A stretch of 64,000 nucleotides of DNA, taken from the NCBI GenBank assembly GCA_036872755.1, contig JAVHNS010000014.1:1178001-1242000 (forward strand), read 5' to 3'. The position numbers and the translations under genes were made by a program. Source of the DNA: Orbilia blumenaviensis. Lineage: Eukaryota; Ascomycota; Orbiliomycetes; Orbiliales; Orbiliaceae. Shown one piece after another: positions 22,911-35,500 of this stretch (the first letter of the stretch is position 1; each line of letters starts with the position of its first letter). The notes under the pieces were generated by a model that saw only the letters and a program-made list of their open reading frames with translations, was not told the origin of the DNA and searched no databases.

Positions 22911-24609
22911 TTGGAACGACTACCACGGATTTAATTGGGAGGGAAGTTGCAAGTAGTTGATGTCGAGATTGTTCGAATGTTCTTTTTTTTGATATTGCCA
23001 GAATTTAGTATTCCTTTCCAGTGTTCTCTTTTTTTTCTTTTCTTCTCTTGTTTCGTCCTCTTGTGTTTCTATTTCTTCTCTTCTTTCCTTTGCTTTCTTT
23101 CTTGATTCGCGATCTTCGGTATATCCAGCAGGCGAAGATGGGCGTGGCTGGAGACAAAAAGGGTCGGATAGGGAAATCGTTGACTTGATCGTTAAAAGTG
23201 TGGATTCAAAGGAGTGAATGTAGTTGGAAAATGCACAAATGCAGTCGCACACACAAGCAGCGGCGATACCAGCAGCGAAGACGAAAGAATGAGTGACGGG
23301 AACAGAAGAGTATCAAGAAATCAACAACGAAAGGGAGGGTGGTTCTTTTTGTCTCTTTAGCCTGCGTCTCTTTTTGGTTGGTTCAGCGTGACATGTTTGA
23401 TTGAAATTCAAGAGAGTGGAAAGGTGAGAGAAGCAAATAAGAAAAGAAAAGAAAAAAAGAAGAAGAGAAAAAAAGAAGGGGAAGGGGGGGCTTCGTCGGG
23501 GGCTTGTGTGCATGCGTAACAGAAAAATCCAGAGGAGCCGTTCCCTCACGATGGGATGGTGCAGCAGCGAAGCACCGCTGAGAAGCAAGCCAACATCTGA
23601 AATGGTGGAAAAGGGGCCACCCTGAGGACCAATAATAGGCCTTGGATGCGAGACATCCCGGACAGGTTCCTTGCATCCTTCTGTTGGAGGCTAGTCTCTG
23701 GGCCCAAACTCAATGGCTCCGTCCAATTTCGTTTCGCGAACACTGCAGGGCAGGCAGCATGTGTCTGGGTATGACAGAAGTCCTGCAGCAGTGCGGACGC
23801 CTGTCATGTCACCAATGCATCGATTGATGGTTTACTACTAGTTTAGGGGACTTACCGAGTTACGTAGTGCGTATGCGAGGTTCAGCTAACGTCTTTGACA
23901 GCGACATGTGTGCGTAAGGGCGCGGGCGATAACGTCTGGATGTCACAGCGGATTGGACAGAGTTCCTTTTTCTTGGTCCTCTTGGTCAAGATCAAGAAGG
24001 AGCGCTGCCGAGTAAGTAGCAAGTAGTAAGATCTTGTCTTTGCCCGGCGGAAGCTTGTTAGCTTGTTAGCCTGTTAGCGGGTTGGAAGGGTGTTTAACTC
24101 CTGTGTAAGTACCCAGTACTAGTAAACAATTGCAATTGTGATGTGAGCTGGACCTGAACTTGCAATGAATGAACATGGACCTCGCCCTGGCCCGGGGTAT
24201 GGGAGCGGGCTAAACTAACCAGCAACTGCTACGTGCTAACTACTATAGTAGTGTTTGTCAGAGAAGGGAAGGGAAGGGAAGGTTGTGATAGGTGTCGAAT
24301 ATGGAGGCCGGGTTGGCTAGTTGCAAATTTGCATTTTGATTGCCTGCAAAAAAGGGATGGAGATGGAATTTGAAGGGATTCCCCACGCAATTAATTTCAT
24401 CAAGGGTGGCAATTATATGCTATGCAATCTCGGTGAGGACGGATAATCCTCGAGAACCACTTTTTTTCGTGCCTTGTCTGCCTGCCTTTTTTTTTTTTCC
24501 TCCCCCCGGTTTTGAGAAGCCGCCCCCGGGAGACGAGGAAAAGTATGTATGTGAGTATGTATGTATTGTGTTTGTGTGGTTACGAAGCGGGTGAGTGGGA
24601 TGAGAGAGA

Positions 24610-24636
24610 AGTGAAGTGAAGTGAAGTGAAGTGAAG
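24610..24636. repeat. (GAAGT)n microsatellite
   Basis: Five consecutive AGTGA units in the divergent region upstream of CRM1. Confidence 0.8.
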
Positions 24637-25812
24637 CGGGTGAGTGGATGGAATGGGATTGATGTTGAGTGGGTGAATGAATGGATGGATTGATTGAGTG
24701 CATTTGCTCTATACTCCGTTCATTCTTGCTATATGCCTATACTAGGTATGTATTACACTATACTACTATACTACTGTATACCGACTGCCATTACGGTGAT
24801 GCGCTGTGCCGTTCTCTCGATTGAGTATTGCCCCGTATTTTATATATTGCCAGCAGGAGTAACCAGTGTTCCTTCTTCCTCTTCAGGCTTCTGCTTGCTT
24901 TTAATAGTATCTTTTTTACGATATATCTCATCGGAAGGGAAGAAGAAAAAAAGACCCCCCATGTCTAAGCCCAACAATCGGTTTAATTAAAAAAAAGTTT
25001 ACGGTTTACACGTAAGTCCGCAAGAGATGGCGACAAAATACTTTCTTTTCCCCTCTTCTGTTTCTTCCGAGGTTAAGTCATCAGGTAGGTAGTACCAACC
25101 TAACTGCCTACCTGTTCCACGACCAGTTGTATCATATCATCGGGTATCGATATCGATACCAACCGTTCGTTGGCGGTCCCAGTGTCACGTACGGTAGCTA
25201 TGTGGTTTGGAGTTGGTATAATGGGTATTAAATTTAGTATACTCCGTAGGGAGAATACCAGGACGACTTAAAGCCACTGTGTAGAGGTAGACTCGAGCCG
25301 GGCGGGCGGGCGGTGCAGTCTGGTTGCAGGTATTCAAACGGGCTTTAGCTCAGGTTAAAAAGGGGGCGCGCCAGAAGAGAGACAGGCTCGCTTTCCATAA
25401 CTGCTCAGGTCCCGTTTTTAGCTCGCAACAGTTAGAGTGCTGTGCAGCGTGCAGTGTGCGGTGCACTGCCAAGGGCTAAGTGGATGCCCTTTAAGTTACC
25501 GGTTATAGAACCAGACAGGTTACTACTCAATTAATGGTTTAGTTGGTAACCGAATGTTATTAACTGGGGGGGGTTGCCACCAATCGGTCTCGGTTTGGAT
25601 CAGTTAAGTTATACTTCTATAATATATAATATACCTCTGACTTAGTAGGTACTTACCTTACTATAACCGGAGCTATAGCTAGCTATCTTCATCAGTAGTT
25701 GAGTAGTTGGTATTGCCGAGGGACCAGTAGGTCTAAATAGGTACCTACTTAGTACTCTACTCTATCCCAAAGGCTTGATCTTTGTATATTCACGGTTCTA
25801 TATTTAAGTACC

Positions 25813-26282
25813 TACCTAGGTACCTAGGCACTTGGGTAGTGTTAGTGATGTAGGCAGAAGGATCTCGAGCATCACCAAAATCATGTGGTCATGCTCTCAG
25901 TGGCAGTCGCAGTCCGGCTTCTCATTACCCAGCAGATAGGTAGGTAGGTAGGTATCTAGGTAGGTACATACCTAATTTCCTACAGTGACCACACATAGTG
26001 TACGTATACGCTTAGGTAGATAGGTACCTAGGTACCTTTGAATGATATAAAAAATAACAATTATGCCTTATCTTATCGTCTGTTATCCCTCAAGGCGCGA
26101 TCTTCTCTCTCTCTCTCTCCCTGTTTGTATGACATAGGTGATATCGATAAACCCAATCCCCTTCTCCTTCTACCTCTACCTACCTAGGTACCTACCCCTC
26201 CCCCTGGGCATCTACCTACCTACCTAGATCCTGACGTACCTTATCCGGAGTACATACCTCTCTCTCACCAGGTACCTAGGTA
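25813..26282. repeat. Cluster of TACCTAGGTA palindromes
   Basis: Perfect copies lie at 25,813-25,822, 26,025-26,034, 26,181-26,190 and 26,273-26,282, mostly extended to GGTACCTAGGTACC-like arms and surrounded by many half sites (TAGGTAGG, CCTACCTA). The cluster ends about 560 nt before the CRM1 ATG. It could be a protein-binding or cruciform-forming element, or a decayed low-complexity repeat. Confidence 0.75.
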
Positions 26283-26355
26283 ATGTAACTTAAGTAGTAG
26301 TCTGAAGTATTTCGGTATCTAATATTGATATGTATCAGCACGCGTTGTGATCGGC

Positions 26356-26380
26356 TTTTTTTTTTTTTTTTTTTTTTTTT
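26356..26380. repeat. T25 homopolymer
   Basis: An uninterrupted T run in the CRM1 promoter region; the exact length is uncertain. Confidence 0.85.
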
Positions 26381-26845
26381 AGTCAGCTCTTCCTTCTTCT
26401 GTTTCTCTCCTCTTTTAGACGAGCGCAGCAACAGAGCAGGCAGCTAGCTGGGCTAGAATTGATTACCCCGCTACTGGCCTGGCCTTTTAACTACACCACA
26501 CCACACACGAAAACCCTCCACCTCAAACCGTTCACAACCAACCACCGCCACCGCCCGAAATCCTGCAAATTTCAACTTCCTTACTAGAGGACCAGTGGCA
26601 GAAGCAGAAGCAGAAGCAGAAGAAGCTTGCATCTCGCGACTTCTAACCTCATCGTCACTCTCAAGCATTCATCCTCCATTCTTGACCATCATCGCCATCA
26701 TCATAATCCTCATCCCATCACAGCTTGCCTACCTCTTGTTTAATATCTACTCTCTCATCTCCCACCCTCATCCTCGTCACTAAGACCTATTCCCGGCTTT
26801 AGAAACACCCTTTGACCCCCTCTCTATCTAATATACACAAGACCC

Positions 26846-29800
26846 ATGGCTTCAATCGAGGAGCTGGACACCCAGGTCCGCGGCTTCTATGAAGGCCGGG
26901 GTGCTACTGTAAATCATCCCTCTACTCATTCTTCTTCATATCCTTATTCCTGTTCCGAATTCCCCACAAGGCTGTGCTTTTCAGCTGCTGAATGACCTTT
27001 GCTAACTATCCTACGCACCAACTATAGCGCGATGCTGCTCAAAGGTACATGAACCAGGTATGCACAATTCCTTACGCTGTTCATCTATCCGTTTCATCTA
27101 CTTCCCGTTTACTGACATATAATCCACTCAGTTTCGGGAGAACCCCGACTCATGGTCAATGGTAGACAAGATCCTGGAAGCATCTTCCTACCCTCAAACC
27201 AAGTGTACGTGCCACCCGTACGGCACTCGCTGTCCGTTTATTCCTAACCAGTCATCTTGCTATACAGATCTCGGGCTCCAAGTCCTGGACAACGTCATTC
27301 AAACCAGGTGGAAGATCTTACCTAAAGATCAATGTCAAGGTTGCTCCAAACATAAACTCGCGCCCCTCTAGTACCCAACTGACTTTTTCTCTCTCTTCCT
27401 TCTTTTTGTCTCTCCTCGTTCAAGGAATTCGAAACTTCGTCGTCAACTTCATCATCCAGAGCTCGTCGTCGGAAGAACTGCTCAAGCAGAACAAGACCCT
27501 CATCAATAAATTAAACTTGGTCCTCGTCAATATCCTCAAGCAAGAATGGCCGCACAATTGGCCCTCGTTCATCCCGGAAATCGTGCAGTCCTGCAGAACG
27601 AACCTCTCGATCTGCGAAAACAACATGGCTATTTTACGTCTACTTTCGGAAGAAGTTTTTGACTACTCAGCGGAGCAAATGACCCAAGCAAAGACAAAGA
27701 ACCTCAAGTCGACAATGTGCAATGAGTTTTCTGCCATCTTCACGCTATGCCAGGAGGTCCTCGCCGGTGCAACCTCCGAAACACTGCTACTGGCAACCCT
27801 AGAAACACTGCTCAAATTTCTTAATTGGATCCCCCTTGGTTATATCTTCGAAACCCCCATCATCGAAACATTACGGACTCGGTTTCTTCCAATTCCCGTT
27901 TTCCGAAACGTCACCTTGAAATGCCTCACAGAAATCGGCGGCCTACAAATCAGCGGCCAGATTCACTATGAAGAGAAACTCGTAACGATGTTTACCAATG
28001 TCATGACGACCATTGCAGAAATCATCCCAATCACTACGGATCTGCGATCGATATATCCAAACAGCCCTCCTCGAGATCAAGAATTCATCCAGAATCTTGC
28101 TATCTTTCTCTGCAATTTCTTCACACCTCATGTCAAGGTAAGGGCTTCATCAGACCTCTCGCTCCGATAGTAGCCCACGCGTATACTAACTACCTCGGAT
28201 AGTTGATTGAGAATCTCCCTAATAAAGAATATCTAGTTCACTCCCACCTCTACCTAATTCGCATCAGTCAAATCAATGATCGGGAGATCTTTAAGATCTG
28301 CTTAGAATACTGGACTAAGCTGGTAGCCGAGCTATACGAGGAAATGCAGCAGCTTCCCTTGTCGGATCTCAATCCCCTTCTCAGCGGCGGCGCCCCTCCC
28401 CCGAACTTGCTTAACAGTTATCCATTAAGAAAACACATGTATACTGAAGTTCTATCAAACCTCAGACTCGTCATGATCGAAGGAATGGTCAGACCAGAAG
28501 AGGTACGAAATCGTAACCAAAGTGACAATATATACTATATATCTGGAAATGGGCTAATCAGAAACATAGGTTCTCATTGTCGAAAATGACGAAGGTGAAA
28601 TAGTGCGCGAGTTTGTCAAAGAAGGAGACACTATTCAACTCTATAAAACTACCCGTGAATGCCTGGTCTATCTCACACACTTGGACGTTGTAGATACCGA
28701 AACTATAATGTCCGAAAAACTAGCAAGACAGGTCGACGGCACTGAATGGTCCTGGGCCAACTGCAATACGCTTTGTTGGGCTATTGGATCTATATCTGGA
28801 GCGATGAACGAGGATACAGAAAAGCGATTCTTGGTTACTGTTATCAAGGATCTTCTGGGTTTGACCGAAATGAAACGTGGCAAGGACAACAAGGCCGTCG
28901 TGGCCTCGAACATCATGTACATTGTCGGACAGTACCCTAGGTTTCTCAAGGCTCACTGGAAGTTCTTGAAAACGGTGGTTAACAAGCTCTTTGAGTTCAT
29001 GCACGAGACGCACGAAGGTATGATAGAAATCGTCTCCAACGAAACGGATTTTAGTATTAACAAGCCTGTGCAACTTAGGTGTGCAAGATATGGCCTGTGA
29101 TACCTTCATAAAGATTGCTAACAAGTGTAAGAGACACTTTGTGGCTTTGCAACCCGGAGAGACCGAGCCGTTCATTGAGGAGATCGTTCGTAATATGTCC
29201 CGTATCACCAATGACCTCGGCCCTCAACAAGTGCACACATTTTATGAGGCTTGTGGGTACATGATTAGTGCGCAAGGACAAAGTCATGCCCAGGAGCGTC
29301 TACTTCAAGAGCTTATGGCGTTCCCAAATGCAGCAGTGAGTATTGATCCCCGACCTTTCATTTGTCCCTGTACTAACCAATCCCAGTGGGACCAAATAAT
29401 TGCGCAAGCAAATATCAACCCATCTATCTTGGAGGACCAAAGCACAGTCAAAGTTATTGGAAATGTTATGAAGACAAATGTTTCCGCCTGTAGCTCAATT
29501 GGCCCATATTTCTATCCTCAGCTTGGACGTATCTACATGGACATGCTATCGATGTATAGGGCTGTCAGCGGCATGATATCCACCGCCGTCGCCCAAGAAG
29601 GTACGCTTGAACTATTCTGTGAAATTCTAACACAATGAAAATCCCTAACCGGCTAATTATAGGACCAATCGCAACCAAAACCCCACGAGTCCGAGGCCTG
29701 AGAACTGTGAAGAAAGAGATCCTCAAACTCATCGACATATACGTCCAAAAGGCGGAAGACTTAAATGCTGTCAACGATGATATTGTGCCCCCATTGTTAG

Positions 29801-30934
29801 ACGCCATCCTAGGCGATTATGCTGGAAGTGTTCCAGATGCTCGAGACCCAGAGGTCCTCAATGTCATCTCCACGATAGTTTCGAAGCTGCGGGTTAGTTT
29901 GCCTATATCTCTACCCCTTCCTAATCCTCCAACTAACTTCGCACGCTATTAGACCAAAATGGAGGATAAGGTTCCCACGATCATGGTGAATGTGTTCGAG
30001 TGTACCCTTGAAATGATCAACAAGGACTTCTCAGAATACCCAGAGCACCGGGTAGAATTCTTCAAGCTGCTTCGGGCCATCAACTTGAACTGTTTTGCAG
30101 GTATTGTCAAACCTTTGATACGTCCCTAAGGTTCCTACATGCTAAATTTTACCCACTCAGCTCTCCTTAAACTTGATACGCGTCAATTCAAGTACATTAT
30201 CGACGCCTGTCTTTGGGCCGCCAAGCACGACAATAGGGAAGTCGAAGCCGCTGGTCTTAATATGTGCATCGAATTGGTCAACAACGTCAATGAAACCGAC
30301 GCCGCCACTGCTACAGCTTTCTTCCAGCAATTCTTCATCCCAATTCTTCAGGACATCTTCTTTGTGCTCACCGACACCGACCACAAAGCAGGTATGTTCC
30401 CCTTGGGCAAACTCATTCCCTTCTATTTTTCGTTCCCATCCAGCTACTAACGTTTCGTTCAGGATTCAAACTTCAAACCACTTTGCTTGCCCGAATGTTC
30501 TCAATTGCACAATCGGACAAGATACAGGCCCCATTATATACCGATGGACAAGCACCTTCTGGTACTTCGAATCCGGAATTCCTCAGTCAATTCGTCAGCA
30601 ATCTCCTGATAAACGCATTCAACCACTTGAAGCCGTACGTTTTTAGCTCCAGCAGATCTTGACACAACCGTGAACTAACATATTTCTGCGTAGTCTCCAA
30701 ATTCAAACCTTCGTCAAAGGCCTCTTTGATTATACCGGAGACCTAACCAAATTCAAGAACAATGTCCGTGATTTCTTGATCCAACTCAAGGAATTTGCGG
30801 GTGACAATGCCGAACTCTATCTCGAAGACCGCGAGAATGAAGCTGAAGAAGCTCGCAGGGCCGAGAGAGAGAAGTACTCGAAAGTCGGTGGTCTTCTGCG
30901 GCCGAGCGAACTTGATGATGGTGATGATATGTGA
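26846..30934 (+). CDS. CRM1: Exportin-1 CRM1, nuclear export receptor
   Basis: Fourteen exons (26846-26908, 27028-27057, 27132-27204, 27268-27339, 27425-28137, 28203-28502, 28570-29017, 29079-29335, 29387-29600, 29663-29892, 29953-30100, 30161-30391, 30463-30634, 30694-30934) join in phase to 1063 residues, the usual size. CRM1 binds leucine-rich export signals with Ran-GTP and carries proteins and some RNPs out of the nucleus. Conserved blocks include [17 protein letters not shown] at the start, the importin-beta N region ([20 protein letters not shown]), the cargo-groove HEAT region ([20 protein letters not shown], then [16 protein letters not shown]) and [11 protein letters not shown] near the end. 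Thr516 occupies the position of human Cys528, which leptomycin B modifies. The intron at 29336-29386 is 51 nt and has no in-frame stop. The gene converges with a small membrane-protein gene. Confidence 0.97.
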
Positions 30935-31519
30935 CTTCTCGGTGAAGAAGGTGAAATGCGTGGGCCTCTACCGTATGGAAAGAAAGTAGACGCGGATTAC
31001 AAAGTAGGAAAACAAAATCAAGACTGGGCTGATGGATGGTGGTGGCTTTGAGACAGCATTCGATGGGCACACGCTGACTTGGGAATCGAGCAGCCAGACT
31101 TATCGACAAGTTGCTGACACTCGGGCTCCATCTTTTTTTTTTTTTTTCGTTTGTCATTTATATTTTTCGCTTCCCTCCTTTCATAAACCTTTGGATGCAA
31201 TAGATTTTGAGCCGAAAAGATCAAAAAATGATAATCTTTGTTGTTTTGTGCGAACTGTCTTTCCTCGTTTTGTTACAAGCAGCGTAGATATCCATCCGAG
31301 CAATTTCCTTTCAAACAACAAGAACTATGAAGCCTTACCGGTCGATTAGTTTTTGGATCTTGGCTTAGACGAAATATTAATTTTAAATGATAGATTAGTA
31401 ATTCGGGGAATATGAAATCATATTCGTTTCTGGAGTATGGGAACATGCAGACGCCCCTTTACATGAATCAGAATGTAATTTCTTCAAATCGCAAAAACGG
31501 GTTATTATGCAGACTACTA
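30935..31519. other. Convergent 3' region of CRM1 and the 174-residue membrane protein gene
   Basis: No gene is seen. A T14 run lies at about 31,133-31,147, and AT-rich DNA at 31,200-31,430 probably holds the poly(A) sites of both converging transcripts. Confidence 0.55.
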
Positions 31520-32209
31520 TTATGCGCCCTTGTATTTGTATTTGAGTTTCTCGAGCTCTCCCAAATTCACGCTCGCCATTGCCCTCCTTCCGACCGTGAT
31601 CGCAATCCAAACGAACAGCGGGAGGTACAAAAGGTAATCGTGGTCCAAATGTCGATCGGTGAAATACGCGCCAATGGTGATAATGACGATGAGAATTGGG
31701 TTAAGGATCGGAACCCAGACTTCTAAAGGTGAAAGAAGCTCCTGAGTTTCTTGGCCCACTGGAATGCGGACGGTGAAGCCGGTCATTGCTAGTGATGATA
31801 CGGCGAGGATGTCGACCCCAGAGCCATTCCCAAACCAGATACGAATTGCAATAACTGTGCCGGCGAGGCCACAAATGAATGTAAATACGAACTATTGGCG
31901 ATAAAAAAGAACCATTCAGTAAGACATATAGAATAAAATAAAGATTATAGACATAGGGAGGGGACTAACAATAAAGAAGGCGTTTTCTCGATCATTTGCT
32001 TTTTTGAGTTCTTCGATTAGAGCTTCCTGCTCTTTAATGTCCAGATTCGTCAGCGAGTTGGCGATGCATATTAAAGGATCCAACGGGAGAGAACAGCACA
32101 ACAGTAGCTATAGCTCACCTTGCTCGTCTAGAGGGATAACATTATCATCATCTTCGCCTTCATTATCATCAGTCGATGCAGCAAACGGTCTTCGGAGTCT
32201 ACTCGTCAT
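31520..32209 (-). CDS. Four-segment membrane protein, conserved fungal, unknown function
   Basis: Three exons (32209-32119, 32031-31970, 31891-31520) encode 174 residues. An acidic N-terminus (DDNEGEDDDNVIPLDEQEQEALIEEL) is followed by a short helix and four hydrophobic stretches: FVFTFICGLAGTVIAIRIW, VDILAVSSLAMTGFTV, VWVPILNPILIVIITIGAY and YLLYLPLFVWIAITV. The C-terminus is basic (KYKYKGA). I recall similar small proteins in other filamentous ascomycetes with the DE-x-EQE-LIE-L motif before the first membrane segment, but no name or function. The acceptor of intron 1 was chosen at ATTAAAG|AG, which restores the DEQEQEALI motif and has a GCTGAC branch site 15-20 nt upstream; reading straight through meets a stop. 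The gene is divergent from RRN6. Confidence 0.72.
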
Positions 32210-32527
32210 GTTTGGTGGTAGTGAAGGGAGTCTTTGATTTGGCGTTTGGAGCTTGATCAGATGAGTGTGTTTCTTATGTCCTCAGGATTAGAGAGCTTTA
32301 ATGGAGTTGGCTTTGTTGGAGAATTTTAAAGCCAAACACATCAAAAACCATGCGATGACAGACGACCTCCAGCACATGTCCACTTGCTGACTGCCCAGCA
32401 AAGGTAGCTACCATGCCCGAACCCTGCCGGCTCCCCATATAATCCAACAAAATCAATACCCAGCTCAGGCCAGGGCCAAGTTTCGCTGAAAATCAAATCA
32501 CTGCGCTCCCAATAATGCATCGTGATC
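32210..32527. promoter_or_regulatory. Short bidirectional promoter, membrane-protein gene / RRN6
   Basis: A 318-nt gap separates two divergent start codons. No motif stands out by eye. Confidence 0.5.
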
Positions 32528-35500
32528 ATGTCTACTATAGATTATGGCACTTTAGGTCATGTTGAGTACCAGACTCAAAAAGGCGAATGGAGTTTCACGA
32601 GGAGATCAGAGTCACGTAAGTTCGAGGTGTATATTTCAATTGATTATTCCCTTTTTTTCACACATGGAGCAACGGTCTGATTTCTTTATTTTTTTTTTGT
32701 TGAACAGCACGAGATGTAATTGCATTAGGGGGACCGGCTTTGCTAGTCCCACCTTCGATTGAGGGTGATGCCTCCGGCATCGCGAAAGGAGGACGTCAGA
32801 AGCTTGCTCTGCAATTTGTGAGTTCTTTATATACATATAATCCGAATGACATTCGCATAGATATCTGATGTTTTAACAAAATCGTTCTATCGGTTGGGCA
32901 CTGTAGACCGGATCGCACACTGATTTCGTCCCTGCGGTGAATCAGATCATCGACATGTACGAAGAGTCAAGGGACGTGCAGTACTTATCACAATGGGCAG
33001 TGTCTAAGACAAGCCCACTGGTGGCGATTGCGTCCTCTACGGAAGCACAGCCTTTAGCCGGGACCAGTCATGCTTCTCGCCGGGTATTGGTCTATGCGAC
33101 TGGTACTACTGGGAATAGAATAGGTATTGTATATTCCCGTGCTATGGAATATTTGGATACTGGCAAGAATGGAACCGTTAATTAAGATCAAACTGTAGCT
33201 GTTGCAGCAGTACAACGGCAAAGGTTCGCGAAGGAGGATCTTCTTATACGTCGGCCATCTATAAAGCCTCAGCTTCAGTCTATTTTTGAGTGTAGTGGCC
33301 CCATTGAGCAGATACAACCCATACACGAGGTTGAAGCGAGAAGAATAAGACGTAAGGTTCCCCTCCTTGTGCTATCTGATTCATTTAGGTAACATTTGTG
33401 GTTGTATATAGCATATATCATAATCCGGACACAGAAGTTAATTTACATCGTTCAAATAACGAGTGAATCTGGACTAAGCGGTGGAGACCCACTCTTTGGA
33501 GCCATCTGCTTGGGGACCATCGAAGCCCAAGCGATCGGATGCAGCGACCTCCTTCATGTTGCTGTGAACCCATGGAGGGGTGAACAAATCGCTTTCATAG
33601 ATACGGAAGGAAAGTGGAGAGTCTGGGATCTCTCACTACGAAAGACCCAGAAGAGCAAATACGTTCCGGTACCTCCTAAACTGGTGGCATCTGGTGAATT
33701 ATTTGGACCTGAGGATCCCCCCTTAGCATGGGCGAATCTAACTTGGGGGGCTATCGAGAATGAATTGTTAATTGCGACTCGGAAGGAAATTTTTAAAATA
33801 GATTTTGCGGTATGAATACCTTTTTAAAACTGATAAGGAGTAGTATAGCGTCTAAACCCCACGCAGGCAGGATCACAAACGGACATTTTTGAAAGCATTG
33901 TTAAAAGAAATTCTGCTGACGTTGAAATCATCAATGTTGTTCGACCTCACATAAAACCTGGCTTCCTCCTACTTTTGACGAATTATCATTTGCAACTACT
34001 TGAATTGAATTCGGAAATCAAGCCTGTTTTGAATTGGAAACACTGCAGACATCCCGAAGACAGGTCGCTTTACTGCTCGGCATGGAATATAGACGATGGT
34101 AAGTCTTCGTATTAAGGAGTCAAGCTGGGAACATTCATATCCTAACTAGCTGTCGGATCTAGCCGAATGTGTTTTTATATACTCACGATACAATCCAAAT
34201 ATCAGTGTTTTATGGGGCCTTGGTACAGGAAATCCGCTGGACTTTTCATTGTTGACTGTGAATTGGTCGGATTGCCAAATAATGGGGCTCATTATTTTGG
34301 AGGGGTCTACAGAGGAGACCGCGGGGGGTGAAGCGAACCGACGGTCCGACGTCTTCACTTTGGCAACTATTGGCTCAAATCATGGTGTTTGGAGGCAAGA
34401 TTATACATTAAACCCCAGCATCGACGCTAGGATATTTCGTAACAACCGTAGGGGAAATCGGTTTGCTTTGAGCGATCAGATTATCGACTCAAGCGATGAG
34501 AGTGATGGCCAAAGTCGACGGCGAGGGAGTAGAGACGATAGTACTGACTTAGGCTCAACTTTTGAGAGGCTATCCCTGGGTACAGCTAGGAGGGGTAGGA
34601 ATACGTCTAACGTTTCTATCATCAATCTTGGGAGGGTTTATGAAATGGCGTTTGATGATGAACGGCCGCTTTATAGAGCTGGGGGGCAGGAGGATGGCCG
34701 AGCTTTTGTGCAGGAATATTTGAAGAAACTACAATTGTCTCTCAATCCTGGCGAGGATGCGGATACCTTTAGTCCGGGATTATTTAATTTGTAAGTTTCC
34801 CGGCTGTGAATTTGAATGTTCATTATATTGGCTTACCATTGTTGCTGGACCCATAGTCTACGACCGAAGAAGGAATTAGAGGGGTTGTTCGACGACTTAG
34901 ACATGCTGTTCACAGGGGTAAATGACCTCGTAAAAGCTGCTGGGCCTTCGACAGGCGTATTGGATTTGAAGTTTGCACAGAATTTTGACGGCATTTACGG
35001 GGCGCTCGAAGAGCTCCTCGAGAAAGATGGGAGTTCGGAAGCTGAGAACACGAGAATAACTACGGAGATGCTCTACGAATCGCTCAGCAAAATCTGGCTT
35101 GAGGCTCTCCCCGCTGATTCGCCTCCGAAATTGAGGTTGAGGAGGGAGAGGCTCGCAAGAATGGTAGCTATCGACATCGGGCTTTCCTCCCTTGGTGCAT
35201 ACCCGCGACTAGTGGCTCCAGGACACACCGAGGGACAGTCACTATCCGATGGCGGAATAAGTTTTGGTTTGCAGCCACCTAACTTAGTTGTGATGGATGA
35301 AGACGTTGAGATTACAGAACCTGGGAGGATATCGGGGTTCAGCAGCAGAGGTACTTCTCGAAGCAGGACATTCAGTTCGTATTCGAGGATGTTTCTTGAA
35401 AATTTCACTCCAGTTGTTCATACCCACGTTGGGGATGCGGATATGGACGGTCTTCTTAACGATTGGGATGTTGATCAACCACCAGAAAACTACGAGTGGC

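Larger units (their letters stand above)
22911..26845. other. 3.9-kb gene-free divergent region between the 764-residue membrane protein gene and CRM1
   Basis: This gap contains the promoters of both divergent genes. Near 23,000-23,500 it is pyrimidine- then purine-rich. Around 24,610-24,636 are GAAGT repeats, and 25,080-26,290 is crowded with TACCTA/TAGGTA steps including four perfect TACCTAGGTA palindromes. A T25 run (26,356-26,380) lies about 470 nt before the CRM1 start. I find no coding frame or tRNA that I would defend. Confidence 0.6.

Noticed and set aside
25330..25370. A GGCTTTAGCTCAGGTT stretch resembling a tRNA A box.
   Set aside because: No TTCGA-type B box at suitable distance and no cloverleaf pairing.
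29336..29386. Reading through this CRM1 segment as coding sequence.
   Set aside because: Homologues go from PNAA or PNQV directly to WDQII or WDSII, and the segment has good GT..AG ends, so I treated it as an intron while keeping retention as a finding.
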